Below, piece after piece: positions 46,437-59,700 of a stretch of DNA of 64,000 nucleotides. The DNA is from Sympetrum striolatum. Lineage: Eukaryota; Arthropoda; Insecta; Odonata; Libellulidae. The position numbers were made by a program, and so were the translations under genes. How positions within the stretch are numbered: the stretch's first letter is position 1; each line of letters starts with the position of its first letter. The stretch lies in contig OX388344.1 in assembly GCA_947579665.1 (NCBI GenBank), positions 13,758,346-13,822,345 on the forward strand, read 5' to 3'. The notes below the pieces were generated by a model. That model was not told the DNA's origin. It was given only the letters and a program-made list of their open reading frames with translations, and did no database searches.

Positions 46437-46865
46437 TAAGTAAAGAGTGATATTTGCTCAAAGACCGAGAATGTTGAAAAGTGTATAAACGACAAGCAGA
46501 GATATTAAATATTAAATTTTAAATGACAAGGAAATCAGATTTTTACACTTCCAAAATCATGAAAATAAAAATTACATTTTGATTATGACGCGCGAAATCG
46601 TAGTGGGCTACACACTTTCGTAATATTTATAAATTTTTTATCTGCTCCAACATACAGCTGATTGCATCACCTTTAATTCTCTCATTATACGTATTCGATA
46701 ATCAATAATTAAATTTAAAATACTATGGAAGAACAACCATATTGACAAGTCAAAAAGTAAACTTCTAAATCCAAAATTATCGGTAACATTATTTACCAAT
46801 AGGAATTATTACGAATTCTATGAAAGAGAAATAAAATCGGCTGGAATTACTTCCTCATTTAAAAA

Positions 46866-47306
46866 ATGGCTTCGTCGAGATTGGAGTGCTTACTAATTCC
46901 GAAGCCCATGACAGAGCAGGTCGTTCGCCTTATGATCGTGGAAAACCTTGTTCAAGGTGGATATTTAATGTCCAAGTCCCCTAACCAACATCACAAATCC
47001 AATTGCACCAATTTTTTTGAGGAATTTCCACCGATTAACCCTGTTTGAAATGCAGCACTTCCTGGATAACCGCAAGAAATACCGAATGCAGATGCTGCAG
47101 TGACCTCAGATGGAGAATCCTCTATTATCACTAGTAATATGTTTCGAAAGAGTAAATTCCAAACAAAACAGATGAAAGCTACTGAAATAGCCGAAAAATT
47201 GATAAGCCGCATGAAGGGATGCGAAAGATTCGGTACGGAGGTGTTTCGATCGATATTGATTTTTCTCTTCATTGGTTGCTGTATCTTTTTAGGGACGATG
47301 AAATAA
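46866..47306 (+). pseudogene. decayed open frame, unknown family
   Basis: One plus-strand frame runs about 147 codons from ATG 46866 to the TAA at 47304-47306 with only two stops (TGA at 47046 and TAA at 47067). It includes MTEQVVRLMIVENLVQGGYL before the stops and FRKSKFQTKQMKATEIAEKL after. Such a frame is unusual in this AT-rich DNA and suggests an old coding sequence, perhaps transposon-derived. No motif lets me name it. Confidence 0.3.
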
Positions 47307-47309
47307 AAA

Positions 47310-48480
47310 TGTATAGCTCATAAATCAGCAAAAAAATCGCGAAGAACGTGTTCGAAGAAAAAAATACAAGAACAAAAGAGTTTGGGATAATCCTAGCATG
47401 GATTTACTACGTTACGAAGTTTTGTAGAAAAGGCTTTATAAGTATAACTTTTAAGTATATATATATAGAAAAATCATCAAAACTTAACTTTAGCAAGCAT
47501 CAACGATCGCGGTATTTCTCTAAACTCATGCAGCGAAAACTATAAATGGCATCTGTTGCGAATCTTCCTAAACTCTTTTCGTTAAACGAAAGCTATTCAA
47601 TAACATTTAAACGAAGAACAGGTGTAGATTTAGGAAGAAAATCAGAACCAACGAGCGTGAAAAGGAGAAGGGCAAAAATGATGGTAATATATAATTTTCA
47701 CGATAAATCATACATTACTACCACGAAGTAATGTCTTGACATGGTTGTGAAATAGAGACAATGGAGCAAAAATTAATCAAAGAAATGTAAAGGGGATTGA
47801 AATCCTCAAGAAACTGCAACGATGAGAAGACAGTGATTTATACACTCTTCTCTTTATCAGGAAGAACATATCAATCACACATACGGAGATTTCAACACCT
47901 AAGTACAACCCTGTACGTTAAGAAGAAGTTTTCAACTAATCGTACACTAAAACACACATGAATGCACATTAGTCACCTCGACTTATGAATACGTAATTCT
48001 ATCCCATATACGCTTCTTACCTCAGAATATGGATCGCAAAAGCCAAAGCACTGGGGTTCGAATCCCAAATACTAATATGGAAAAATTATTTTCCCCGATT
48101 TCGCAATTCCTCCACGCACATTATAGCAGGGCAGCAGGAGAAAAACTTAACGGCACACTAAGCAATAGGCATTTTCGTCTCATTCTGAATTTAATTCGAA
48201 AAAGAAAGAAACGCCAAATTTATGTTGGAAATTTTAGCATTGTCAGCACACTTTAAATCTCAATACCAAACATCCCATCAATTTAATCACGCGAATAATG
48301 GAAAATACGAAAGACGTTACCCTTGGATTTTACGTTGGAATTCGAAGCGCTACGAGAGCCGTGGTGACCAAAACAAGACTGGAGTTAAAAGGAGAGAGTG
48401 AAAGCGAAAGAAAATAAAGAGGGGGAGGCAAGACCTCCAAAAGAAAAACCGTCTTCCGCGACACTCGATTCGTTAAAAAG
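47310..48480. other. intergenic stretch with a lone T-arm-like sequence
   Basis: GGGGTTCGAATCCC at about 48053-48066 is a perfect box B with a short T-stem, but no box A lies at tRNA spacing. Otherwise nothing is recognised. Confidence 0.5.
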
Positions 48481-48529
48481 GAGATGGGAAATTCCCCTCA
48501 GCACGAATCACGGAGCACGTGGAAGTGTA

Positions 48530-48835
48530 TCAGAGGGGTGGGGAGTGCAGAGGGGGAATGGGGGGAATGTGGAATGAAAGAGAATGGAGAAAGAGAAATA
48601 GATGGAGGAGTAACGGTAATAGGAGAGGGTTGATGCAAATGGAGAATGTGGCAAGAGGAGGGTGACGAGAGGGAATAGTCATACTTAATTTACGCGTGGA
48701 ATCCTTAGAAGAATTACTGGGAATTTGTGGAGAAACTGGACAGGGGATTTACAGGAATATGATAAGGTAGGGTGCTGGAAGGGGGAGGGAGCGTGGAAGG
48801 ACGAGCAAGGGACAGGGTCAGTGGGAGAAGACGGA
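48530..48835 (+). promoter_or_regulatory. polypurine, G-run-rich tract upstream of the TATA promoter
   Basis: Two strongly A/G-biased blocks (about 48535-48665 and 48775-48850) with many G-runs flank a more ordinary stretch. They directly precede the GC box and TATA box. Open frames here on both strands reflect composition. Confidence 0.6.
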
Positions 48836-48866
48836 GGGGCGGAGAGGGGTGGAGTATAAAACGCCG
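48836..48866 (+). promoter_or_regulatory. core promoter: GC box, TATA box, ACGCCG
   Basis: GGGGCGG (48836-48842) is followed by GTGGAGTATAAAACGCCG, with TATAAAA at 48855-48861. A start site is expected near 48885, and the sequence downstream is purine-rich and GC-rich like an insect 5' UTR. Almost the same string occurs at 63977-63999, which makes chance unlikely. Confidence 0.65.
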
Positions 48867-48884
48867 CTCCCGAGGATCGGATGC

Positions 48885-48960
48885 AACCCGCGGAAGTCCA
48901 TTGAGGAGACGGAGGCGACGGCAAGAGGACGACGGACACCAAGGTGGCGCAGATCAAGAG
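48885..48960 (+). other. putative 5' UTR exon 1 of a downstream plus-strand gene
   Basis: Starts about 30 nt after the TATA box and ends at AAGAG|GTAAGC (intron from 48961). The exon is purine-rich and has no long frame with a known motif. If this donor is skipped, the exon could run to about 49308-49317, where CTCG|GTGAGA and GAAG|GTAAAC give alternative donors. The ATG at 49262 would then open a 16-codon upstream ORF. The coding part must lie beyond the window, since no matching coding exon is seen between here and 64000. Confidence 0.45.
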
Positions 48961-49319
48961 GTAAGCGGAGTTTTTTGGAAGCGAGGACAAGCGGTTCTCG
49001 ACAACGAAGTGCGCTCGCGAACAAACGGTTGCGTAGGAACGAATTGGTGCGGAATAATAAAGGCGGTGGTGGAGTTGTAAACCAGTTTGTGTGATTTATC
49101 TGCAAGACGGCGACGAAGAAGGGATTAGTGATTTCCATCGAGAGAAGTCCGTGAAGGAAGTAACGTTCTCTCGCGTGTAAATTACGTAAAGACTATCGGA
49201 AGCTGAATCGGTCGATCGGGGTGAATTAAACGGGCAAAGAGAGGACTAAAAGAGGATAGCCATGATACAGTTGCATTCGTTTCCCTACAGCATCCACCGT
49301 CTTCCTCGGTGAGAAGGTA

Positions 49320-52300
49320 AACATCAAGTACACACATTCGTATCATTTCCTACCGTTCGCAAATGTGTTCTTCCGAGCGTTGATATTCCTCTGAGCTTTT
49401 AAACTGTTAGATGTTCTTAACGGCTTTTAACTACAAACTGATCTTTGATATATTTATAAAGTAATTTTGTACACTAACTAGTTCATAACGATATTTAAGA
49501 ATATATATTTATAAATAACGAAACATCGGAGTAAATGCCGACAAACTTCCTGTACTTTCAAAAGGGCTAGAAAACAGATCGAAACCAGGGTTACCCGTCG
49601 ATACGGGCGTTGAAGGTTCCCAATACGGGAATTCCGCCACAGATTGTCCGAGGGACGAATAAACCACAAAACACTGAAAGTTCCCTCAATAATTCTGAGA
49701 TGCAATTGAGATAATAATATCCCAAGATTACCTTCGAATAAATACAGCATCCTCTCCTTTCCGTGACACTTGTTTTAGACCCAAGAGTAGACATGTCAAT
49801 ATTCGTCAATTAGCAATAAAGCAGTGCTCTAATTTTCCTTGAGATGGCATCTGAATGACAGTGGTATCATGAGGACGGGTTTATATGGTCGTGATAATCA
49901 GAATATGTAATTTAAGACCGAAATTTTTAGATATTTCAGCGAAACTAGTTAACTGGAAATAACTCTCACTGATTGGAAAATTTAAAGTTGATCCAGTGCG
50001 CTAATAATAACGGTGCAAACGGATTCCTGATTGTAAGTGCCGCCGCGACTGGGATTTCTCTAAGTTTACACAACGATGATTTAGCGGCGGCTGAATCAGA
50101 TAAAAATATACACGGAAATAACTTCGATTAACGATAAAAATTTGTTTCGAAATAACTAATCAGGATTATATATGCAAGATAACCATTGAAATATACACTG
50201 TTACCTACGGATCTCTTCTTCGGATAACGATTGAGAAATACCGGATAAGATTCGTGGCGAAGATCCTCGAATCGAAATTTTCCATCGAAATGGAATCTGT
50301 TGGCATTGCATCGACGAAACATCCCATCTCACAGAAAGTGTTTTATCCAACTTCAAAGGAGGATTAACTCGCCAATCACTACTGAGTATCACAATTAAAA
50401 CTAACTATTAACTGATTAAACCTATAAGTATATTAATGAATAGAAGAGGCTTCCAAGGCGCCGAGAGGTATCTGCAGGCGAGCCTATCTCATAGGAATGG
50501 AATAATAGCGTGTTACATTCCGGAGCCAAATGCACTTCACGAGAAGCTATTATTTAACACATTTTCTCCCAATTAATTAATTTTAAAGGAGTACTACGTT
50601 TGATTCCGCCACTTCTTCTCAAATATTAGAAAAAATATTTCTGGGAGTGATACGAGTACATCCTCAATTTATTTCACCGTTTTCAATCAGGCGCATTCTT
50701 TTACGAAAAACACGCTGTGAATTGGCATAAATATATGAATTTCTTTAATTAGAATCTCTGAGGAGTTAATGTAATTTGAGTTTCGAGGACAACCATCCGA
50801 AAGGCACAGCGTAAAACAGAAGCTGAGTTCTTGGCGAAAATTGGCAGCTCTTAATTCCAATCAGTGCTGTGAAATCGAACGACAAATGCCGCGAACGAGG
50901 AATTGCCGACATCGCCTCTTCGCACGGACGATTACGAGCTACCGTAACTCAAAGAACATAGAAGAAGAATACTAGTTAAATTATGTGACTTGGTCACCAA
51001 TCATCATGAATTGGAACTCTCTTAGATCAAAATCTTATTTGGAGAATGATAAATATTTAAATACTGTAACACTTAACTGTAATTGGCGGAATTTCGGATC
51101 ACGAACCATATTTGGTCGAGGATCCCAAATCACATGAACTTCAACAACGATTCGGCAGTTATTACCTGAAAATAGAAATGACACATTTAGTATTTAGTCA
51201 ATCAAAACATAAAGCGAAAATTTAACAAATACATGATGTAAATTAAAATGGATATGATATTAACACACATATTTCGAATTTTGATGTCAAGTAATACGGA
51301 TGTCGTCTAAAAGATTGGAATAATGTGTGACTCGCTCACATCGGTGTTTGATAGGTATTATTATTGGATGAATTTTGCATAAAGATTCTTAACAAATATT
51401 CAATCAACAAACGGTAAAAATGACTGATAGTGTGTTAGAAGATATTATTGAGTCACAAAGATGTCACTATATTTACTAGATCCATTGCAGGAGCTTAATT
51501 TTCAAATTACAGCTATTTCTATGAAAAAAGCAACTTATAATAAAGAATCGCAATCTGTATTGTAATTCAAATAGTATGGAGAGATCCATTTTAAACTCTA
51601 GAGGTGCGTTAACTTTGATCTTCCTTGCAATGAAAACTATGCGTTATAAGAATTCCTTGCTCAAGAATTACAGTTCTTCGAAAACTGCACATTGCGTTGG
51701 TAAATCTAGCTTTTAAAACTAAGTCGACGCAGAAGGAAGGAGCTTCATGCGGTACGAGGAATTGGAACACTTGTAGCATTTTAGATGATGTTCTTCTGGA
51801 AAGTAACTGTGTCATTAGGACGATCATTCTTCCGAAAGAAAGAGGATTAACATAGCTAATCAAATACAGAAACTTCAATGGTACCATGAGGAAAGTGACG
51901 CCTCAATATAAACGATATTTTTAGTTAAGTACTGCAACAATCACTCCAGTGCCTTCGTTCCTTTTAGTCCGGAAGATAAAGAGATCTTCTCAGAGCTTCC
52001 ATTTAAGCAGCAGCCAGCTGCATAACGAAACACTGATATTCGTGTAACATTCACACAGTTCTCAAAGCAAAAACAAATCCGCGATTTATACTAAATTCAA
52101 GCACGAAATACCGTTCGATTGATCGAAAAAAAGACAAAAGTAACTCGGATTAGTAAATCCGAAGAAATATCGTTGGTCATCATTACGGCGTCTTTCCGAA
52201 GTTTGTTGACAATGTGACGTCCGACGAGAGATCCGAAGTGCTTTCAAAATATCACTTGCGAAGTCAATTAAGAATGCCGCACAGAAATCATCCAAAATAT

Positions 52301-52750
52301 CATCGGCCAAATTTTTCGGTGGAAGGCAGCACTTCTAACCTCTTCCTAGCATTTCGTCTAAGAAACATTTGGAAAGTTTTAGTTGGAACGTCTATGAATC
52401 GCATCATAAAGGACTTTCCTTATTAATTTGGCGGATCCTGAATAAAATACGAAACTTTTTCTAATTTTATATTCTAATTTAATCTTTAAAATGGGCTTTC
52501 AGATAGTTCGCTTAAATATTTTCCGAAGCTAAAATATTGAGGGAAATCCGCCAGCGAGGCTGATCACGTCTAATTAGGAAATTTCAGCCTAAATCAGTGG
52601 TATACATCCCTTTTATTTGAATCTTTTACACCTAAAGGTAACGAAGAAAAACGCTGTTTATTTTCCACACTTTTTGCTTTTATTTTGCTTACGACCGTTT
52701 TCGCTACCGGAGTAGCATCTTCTGGTACAGAAATTATTGTAAAGCTGCTT
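49320..52750. other. probable intron or intergenic DNA
   Basis: No gene or repeat is recognised. GCCGCCGC (50039-50046) and GCGGCGGC (50084-50091) form an inverted pair of pure GC in AT-rich DNA. Confidence 0.4.
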
Positions 52751-52754
52751 AAAT

Positions 52755-52835
52755 GTCTTGGAGGGGGAAGGAGAGGTTATGGGAATATCTTTTTGGGAAG
52801 GGTGATAAGGGGTGAGGTGTGGGGGAAGGTGTGTT
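52755..52835 (+). repeat. G-run-rich polypurine tract
   Basis: Runs such as GGAGGGGGAAGGAGAGG and GGGGTGAGGTGTGGGGGAAGG lie within about 80 bp, similar to the tracts at 8.2, 12.35 and 48.5 kb. No promoter elements follow. Confidence 0.7.
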
Positions 52836-52839
52836 CATT

Positions 52840-55800
52840 GGTGAGGAAACCTTTTTCCGCGGAAAGTTTAGTGTTTTTCTTCATTACCTAAATGGCTTTC
52901 CACAAGGTAACGCCTGATCATCTAGATATCATCTATCAGCGTAAGAAAGGCCAATTCGAAAGGCATCGTAAATTTGGCATCCTTGGATCTCATCAGTTTC
53001 CTAATTAAGTGAGAATACGAAGGAAATGTTTAAACAATCAGAGAAGCAAGAGGCTACAAAATGGCACTGAGGCGAAACCTCGGTAGATGAGAGAATCGAC
53101 GCCACCAAAACAGTTATTCAAAAGGTAACGAAATAAGCGAAGGCATATCTTTCACGCGATAGGAATCAAAATAAACGAGGAGAAAAAAGAGAAAGCACAG
53201 AGTTGAGAAAGAATAACAGCGTTAGAAATGGGTTTTTACGCCCGAATTTCATCTCAGGGGAGTGACAGCGGCATTAAAAGAAAATTAACAAAAACGATCC
53301 ACGGAAAAATATCGAAGAGGACATTGCCGAATGAATCGCGAAGAACATTTAAATCCCGAACAAGAAATAACCGAGAGCAGCATCTTTATCACTTACAGAT
53401 GAGTATTACATGTAAAACGAGCGTTTAAATAGCTAGTCTCGACGGCAACGTTTTCATGGGCAAGGATATTTCCACTATCAACTCATCAAGTTTGATTTCT
53501 CCAGAGCAAACACATAATCCATCCTCATTATACCGAAGATGGCAGATAAACTAACTCTTCTTTTCTTTATCTCCGTTAACGAGCTCAGATTAAATCTGAT
53601 TTCGAAAGCGAGGTATTTATTGCACGCCTTCAACGACACCTCTCCTTACACTTCTCCTCATATGTGAAAAAATAGCAAAAGATTCAGCTGAGAAGGCTAT
53701 TTGATGGAATTATTTTCTATAAAAACATAATTTCCTCTTGAGCCCTCGTCTTTATTCCGTACTGTGTTACACTTTGTCTTGAGATGCGGATATAACAGTG
53801 GTCACGAAGCATCATTTCTGAGGAAGATAGATGCGTTAACACGAGAATGTTGTTTATTGCAGGATTACTTGGATCCTGACATACCAATTTACTATCCAAC
53901 TAAATTAGACCAAACCATTTCAACAAGAATACGAGGTTACACCAGCGCTTGCCTTCCTCCTTATGGGCCGTATGTAACAGTTAACGGGATCCCCAATAAT
54001 AATGATTATGCATAACTCATTGCTTCCCTCTTTAACTTAGACTTATCATGGCCGTAGACACTAATTACAATATATTCTACCGGATAAATCACAATACCTT
54101 TTCCATTTTTATTTATTTTTCACACCTATTAATTAATCTCTCCCGTAAAGACCTGGTTGAGAAACCCTGGATTAATAATCTCATCTTGAGCCAAGGAGAT
54201 AATGTGATTTCGCCGTCTACTTATTTTAATAAAAGGGTGGGTCACTGAGATTGATAATTTCGAGGAATGCTAGGTTTAAAGTTGATGAGGATTACACATT
54301 GCGATTATTTAGGATCGATAAGTTTATACAGGTTTATCCACAGCCACCTGTTAATTACAGCAGCGCTGTCTTTTAATACGTAACATTAAGGAGAGGATGT
54401 TTGTTTCGATGTACAGGAAGAATTTGAAAGTGAAAATAAAATGCATTTGATATTTCTTTAATTAGAGAACTATTTACGTCAGCAATTTGTGGAGTGTATT
54501 CATTTTCTTTGTCAAATCCCTGATCGGCAACCGCAGTCAGGTTCACGGTTCTTCAAATCATTTCTTTAAACTGCTTACTTCACAAAAATCAGTCAGAGGT
54601 TTAAAAATCTTCCATCGGCGTCAGCGCCACGTACCTCTTTGCCACCGGAACAAGAGGAAGGAATTACTAACTTATCCTCCCTTTCCGTTGTTTCCGAAAA
54701 CCGGTGACAACAAGGCACAGACGGCTGACAAATACGGAAAATTTAATTCATTAACAGTCGTGTTTTTATTGCTTTTCTTACATTACAGCAATCGTCAAAA
54801 CAAGGGATGCATAGAAGTCCTCGCATTTTGCCGACTTCTCTACACCAAACTAATCATTCCAGCGAAATTAAAATAATAAAAAGACTATAAATTAGAGAAA
54901 TACCTCCAATGATGACGAAACCGAGAATATGGACGAAAAAATCTACCTTACATATAGCTTGAAGAAGCCATATTATGGGCGAAACAGTCCAATTATATCC
55001 GAAATTGAGCGAGGCGAAACCATTTAGTGAGGGAATTACGTTCAGCTGAGTAGAAGCAGTCATCGGCCATCATAGGGAATAATATCAAGACATCCATAAA
55101 CAGGTCGGTAGAACCGCTTAATCATCAGCTTAAGTTACCGATTTCATGGACCGAAAAAATCGTAAAAGATAGCGCTGTACCGAAATACATATTCATCACA
55201 TTAGAAAACCCCTTTAATTGGATGGAAGGAAAATTAAAAATCCCGAAGTAGATCAAGGAACTATAAATAGAGTAGCTTCGCGTAAAATCTCACATTTTTA
55301 TAGTGAAATAACAACAGCCTATCGGTGACACTCACAACCTCAAAATGATCTCTTTCGGGTATTTCGCTCTGTAATGCAGTTATGCTTATCATCGGAATTG
55401 AATTCCCTGTGTACTCTCCGACTCGATGCCGACCCGACTTCTTACGACATACAATTACAAAAAGTTTCTATTCAATTGATAGCTTACATTGCCGCTAAAT
55501 TATTACGTTTACATTTAATTCCTGCTGTACTGTACTATACTCGAACTACAAAGGATAGGATTGAAGTTTCTACTGAACCACGCGAATACCTTTAAATTAG
55601 TAGAAAGTCGGTCGTAATAACAGTTGCAGATGAAACCTATGAATGAAATACAATGGGATAACTTCGTTAATAATTAGTATGCATATCAAATTCCAGAGAC
55701 GGCGTTGCAGCTAATTAACGACCCTAAATTAACCGCTTGCCTCCCTGCCAAGAGAAAACAATGTAATTGACTGACATCCTAGAGAATGTTCTGTACATTG

Positions 55801-56660
55801 CACAGAAAGCAGCAACCGTGCAAGCCGATCATCTAAATGCCCTTTACTGATCGTTACTCCGTGATAAGGCTTCCTCGGAAAGAAAGAAAATTACGATGAT
55901 TGCCAATACTCGACAGTAAATGAAGTAGCGTTTAACATACAACGGACACAAATAAAAACATTAATCTTCCTATGAAATCTTTAATGTCGACGGTTTAAAA
56001 TAAGACAAAATACAAATAACCGATATGCAATGTCTTTATCCTTATCATGGATTATTCGTCATAACATAGAAACGAGAAGGTTACATTTGTTATTATAAAC
56101 TAGAGATTAAAGAAAAAATTAACAAAAATTAAGACGGAAAATCAAAGAAAAATTGTGAAAAGTAAACAAGGAGATTTTAACTAAAATTGGCGTAAGAATA
56201 GAACAGGTAAAAGGAACAAAGCATCGATTACATGAATTACAGCAAAACAGTACTCAAGTCGATAAATGATGACTCTTGAAGCTGATCCAATTTCGATATA
56301 TTCTGATCCGCTTAACAGTTAACCAATAAATGATAAACGCAATCATAATAACAAATCATGATCAACAATGACATTCGATTCCGTAATTAGCACTAATTGA
56401 AAAAGCTGAAATTTCGATGCTAATTTTGTTTAGACCGCGAATTTACTTTGAAGTATCAAACGTTTTCAGGAAAGATACTCAGACCGTAGCAACGAAACCG
56501 TCGTTGGATCAAAATTTAATGTTTCCATTGAATCGATATTTGATTAACCGAAAATGGAAATACGAGGTTTTGCTAATATGGCTCCCTCCCACAGCTAATC
56601 TTGAACACATCAGAGCCGATATTCGATATACAAAACATTTTTAGTTGGAATCAATAACAT
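52840..56660. other. non-coding stretch
   Basis: Open frames such as 53764-54015 and 54487-54876 have no recognisable motif. I leave them unassigned. Confidence 0.45.
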
Positions 56661-56666
56661 TCAAAC

Positions 56667-56713
56667 TTGCTACACGCCGAAAGGCGGCTTGTAGGGTATT
56701 AATGTAGATGTAA
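56667..56713 (+). mobile_element. 3' tail of the plus-strand LINE family, copy 5
   Basis: TTGCTACACGCCGAAAGGCG continues into GCTTGTAGGGTATTAATGTA and then GATGTA. It carries the intact hairpin (CGCCG-AAAGG-CGGC type) and terminal ATGTAG repeat of the family. No coding sequence precedes it, so the insertion was truncated within the 3' UTR. Confidence 0.75.
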
Positions 56714-56714
56714 G

Positions 56715-59700
56715 GAAACTATTCTATGTAAAATTCTTCAATAGATATACAAAAAGAGAGACATTTAAATTTGACGGCTGACATAATAGCGAAATTGATT
56801 TGATGTGGGATATTCTTCTCTCGGAAATAGTGACAAGGACTACAATATATTCACTATTGTGTGTATATACATACAATACTGAATCCACAAACACTAAATC
56901 GTCTAAGGCACCAATAGACTCCTAATGTCTTAGGCCCGAGATGGGAACTGGACCACTCCTTCTCAGAAGAACGCTTAAATTAGTTTGTTTTGTATTCAAA
57001 TCCTCAACGAAAAACGAAAGCAAACCGGAAATATTCTCCAATACTTTGACAAGAACTGAAATTCGTTTTCTACTCTAATATACGCAATAATCAACTGAAA
57101 CGCGGACTGCTTGCCTCTCACTTGGATTTAAAATGGAAATCGCTTCCCCGCTTATGATCCGAGTATTCAGATACGCTCGGATATGAAGTTGACGTAATAA
57201 CAGCCAGCAATCCTCGGGAGTCAGTTATGCCTTCGGCTGCATTATCAGCCGATTATCTTCAATCGATCAAACTAGCCGGATCAAGAGAGTTATCGATTAC
57301 TGATTCACACTTTAATAGGCCTTTCTCACCTGATTATACCTCCATGTAATCGTTAGCTCATTGTAAAGAATTTCATTGCAAGATTATTCCATACAGTAAT
57401 AGTCAAAATCACAACTCTTACGATTATATAATTAATGTATAATTACTACACTGTTTACAGAATGATAGAGGCATACAGTTACTTCATTTTTCTTTTCTCT
57501 CGCACAACTTCACATAGAATTTCCGAGATACACTTCAATTATATAGAATTCCACCTTCTTCACAAACATCTTTCATCTTCCCTTTTCTGTGTACTGAAAT
57601 TTATCTTCGATCGCCGATTGCGCTGAACAAAAAACTTTTATTATTACGAACAGAATTGTGACGCAGGAGGGATCAATTCAGAGAACAAAAATGTTAAAGT
57701 TAGATATTTCTCGAGTTCATGCTGCCGTGTCTCGATTAACGGAATATTTTTCATTTGTCTTTGTGGGATAAATGAAAACGTAACTCCATTTACTACAATC
57801 AAAGCCTTGTTGTGAATCGAAAGCCACTGGAGTATGAACGATGCTGAATAATGACGTTAATTTTGACTACTCATTCAATGCTGAGTTAATAAAAGGGTCA
57901 CTTTGCTGTGCTGCACTCGCATAGATTGTTGAACTTCATTCAGACTGTCAAAAACGTAAAGCCATTTTGCCAAGTACAATTGATATCTCTTCCAAACGTG
58001 TTTTAAGCACACACCAGATCTTCAATGAGAAAAATTCAACCCACAGGCATCTTGGAAGAAGAATGCAGTTAGTTCCGTGATGAATTTATTACAGTTTCGC
58101 CAATGGGTTGGCATTTCCACGCACAGAATTTCCCCCTCAGATAAATGGAAATGCTGATCACTAACGACCATAACTGTCTTGAACCAAAATAGTCTCCAAA
58201 TTACCCTGAAGTTTAATGGTTGCTATCAATTCTTGACGAAGAAAACTTTTCAATCGAATAAATCTCTACCGTTTACTCGTATAACTCAGTGAGTAAGTAG
58301 TAGCAGTTATTAGTGAGAAGGATAATTATCGAAGCTATAGCAATAATAGCATCTTCTAAGATGTAAAAATATAAACAAATATGAGATTGACAAGGACGTT
58401 AAAGCGCCACCTAAGAAATGGATCTGACAGATACCAATTTATTTCCGTTAAAACTTCTGCGTGCACAAAAGTGTTGCAAGCGATACTAGGAAATGATTCC
58501 GGTTAATAATTTAGCGCTCTCCATAGCCTCGGCGGAACTCTTGTCAAGAGAGGAGAACCTTCGATCTATACGAGGCCTGTTTTCTTTAATAAAAAATTTG
58601 ATTTGTTTAGTTATTTATCGTTTCTGAATCTCATTTATAACATCCTAAGAAAAAGCGGAAAAAGGAAGTTTGTTTTTAAGTTTATTTCCTATACGTGCCA
58701 CAGTTTCAGGACCTTTTAAAACTGCGAAACTAAACTTGCGTTGGATGAATTACAAAGCGCGAGCATCGTTTCAAAAACGGGTATCTCTCCCCAAAGCATT
58801 TCAATCTTATAGCGCATATTTTTCCTTATCAATACAATGACGATTTCCTAGAGAGTTTCTAACTATACGATAATAGAATATACAGTATAACACCTTAAAA
58901 TACATCGGGGGTCATCTCAAATAGATTTACATAATTGGTAATAATTATAAAAGACCGAAAATTTCATTTCCAAAAAATGAGAAATAGCCGCGAATTCTTC
59001 TTCGTCTTCTAGCAGTGTAACTCAATGAGCAATGGTTATACGATTTGATGTCAAGGATTTATCGAAAACACTGTATATATTCAAGGAGTGATCAAATCAC
59101 ATCAAGAAACGATCCATGAACAATGTTTAATATTTCATTTAGGGACTTAAGTTCTGAGATGTGATAAGAATTATGAGTGTGATGGAAAGAGGAACTCCAG
59201 AAAGAGAGGAGAAAAGTTAAAAATGAATTCTCACACGGCAGGGTAGAACAAATACCAACAGTGAAGGAACTTTGATATATTTTTCAGGAGCATTCGTATA
59301 ATTATGTGCTTTCCTTATGCATTAGATGAAAACAGAAGTGTCTGCAAGTTAGATCTTTCCAGAAGTCCCCACAATGGCACCATATATGCAATCGCTAGCA
59401 ACTACTTCGTTTCACATAATCTGAGAGCTGGACGCTATTCAATGTCAGAGAGAAAGTGACTGACCTTGCGTCCAGTAGTGCATTTTCCACGCAATTATAA
59501 CGAATGCAAACTCCAATAGGTGAAATTACCAAGCGATTTGATCTAATGCTAACAAAATAAAAGAACTGCCAAAGTACCAAAATCATAACCATAAAATTCA
59601 AGGCAGGTTATAATGATAGCAATGAAAAATTTAAAATGCTAAGTTCGAGGAAATTGCAAACTCCAAAAGAAACTGCAATCGCCATTCACTGAAACCAAAA

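Noticed and set aside
48053..48066. possible tRNA gene
   Set aside because: A perfect box B is present but no D-arm at the correct distance.
48772..49138. overlapping open frames on both strands around the 48.85-kb promoter
   Set aside because: They cross the TATA box and arise from high GC and purine content.
50039..50091. GCCGCCGC/GCGGCGGC inverted pair
   Set aside because: Only 8 bp with a 37-nt loop; too little to call a structure.
54487..54876. 129-codon plus-strand frame
   Set aside because: No motif, promoter or splice signal; compatible with chance in 64 kb.
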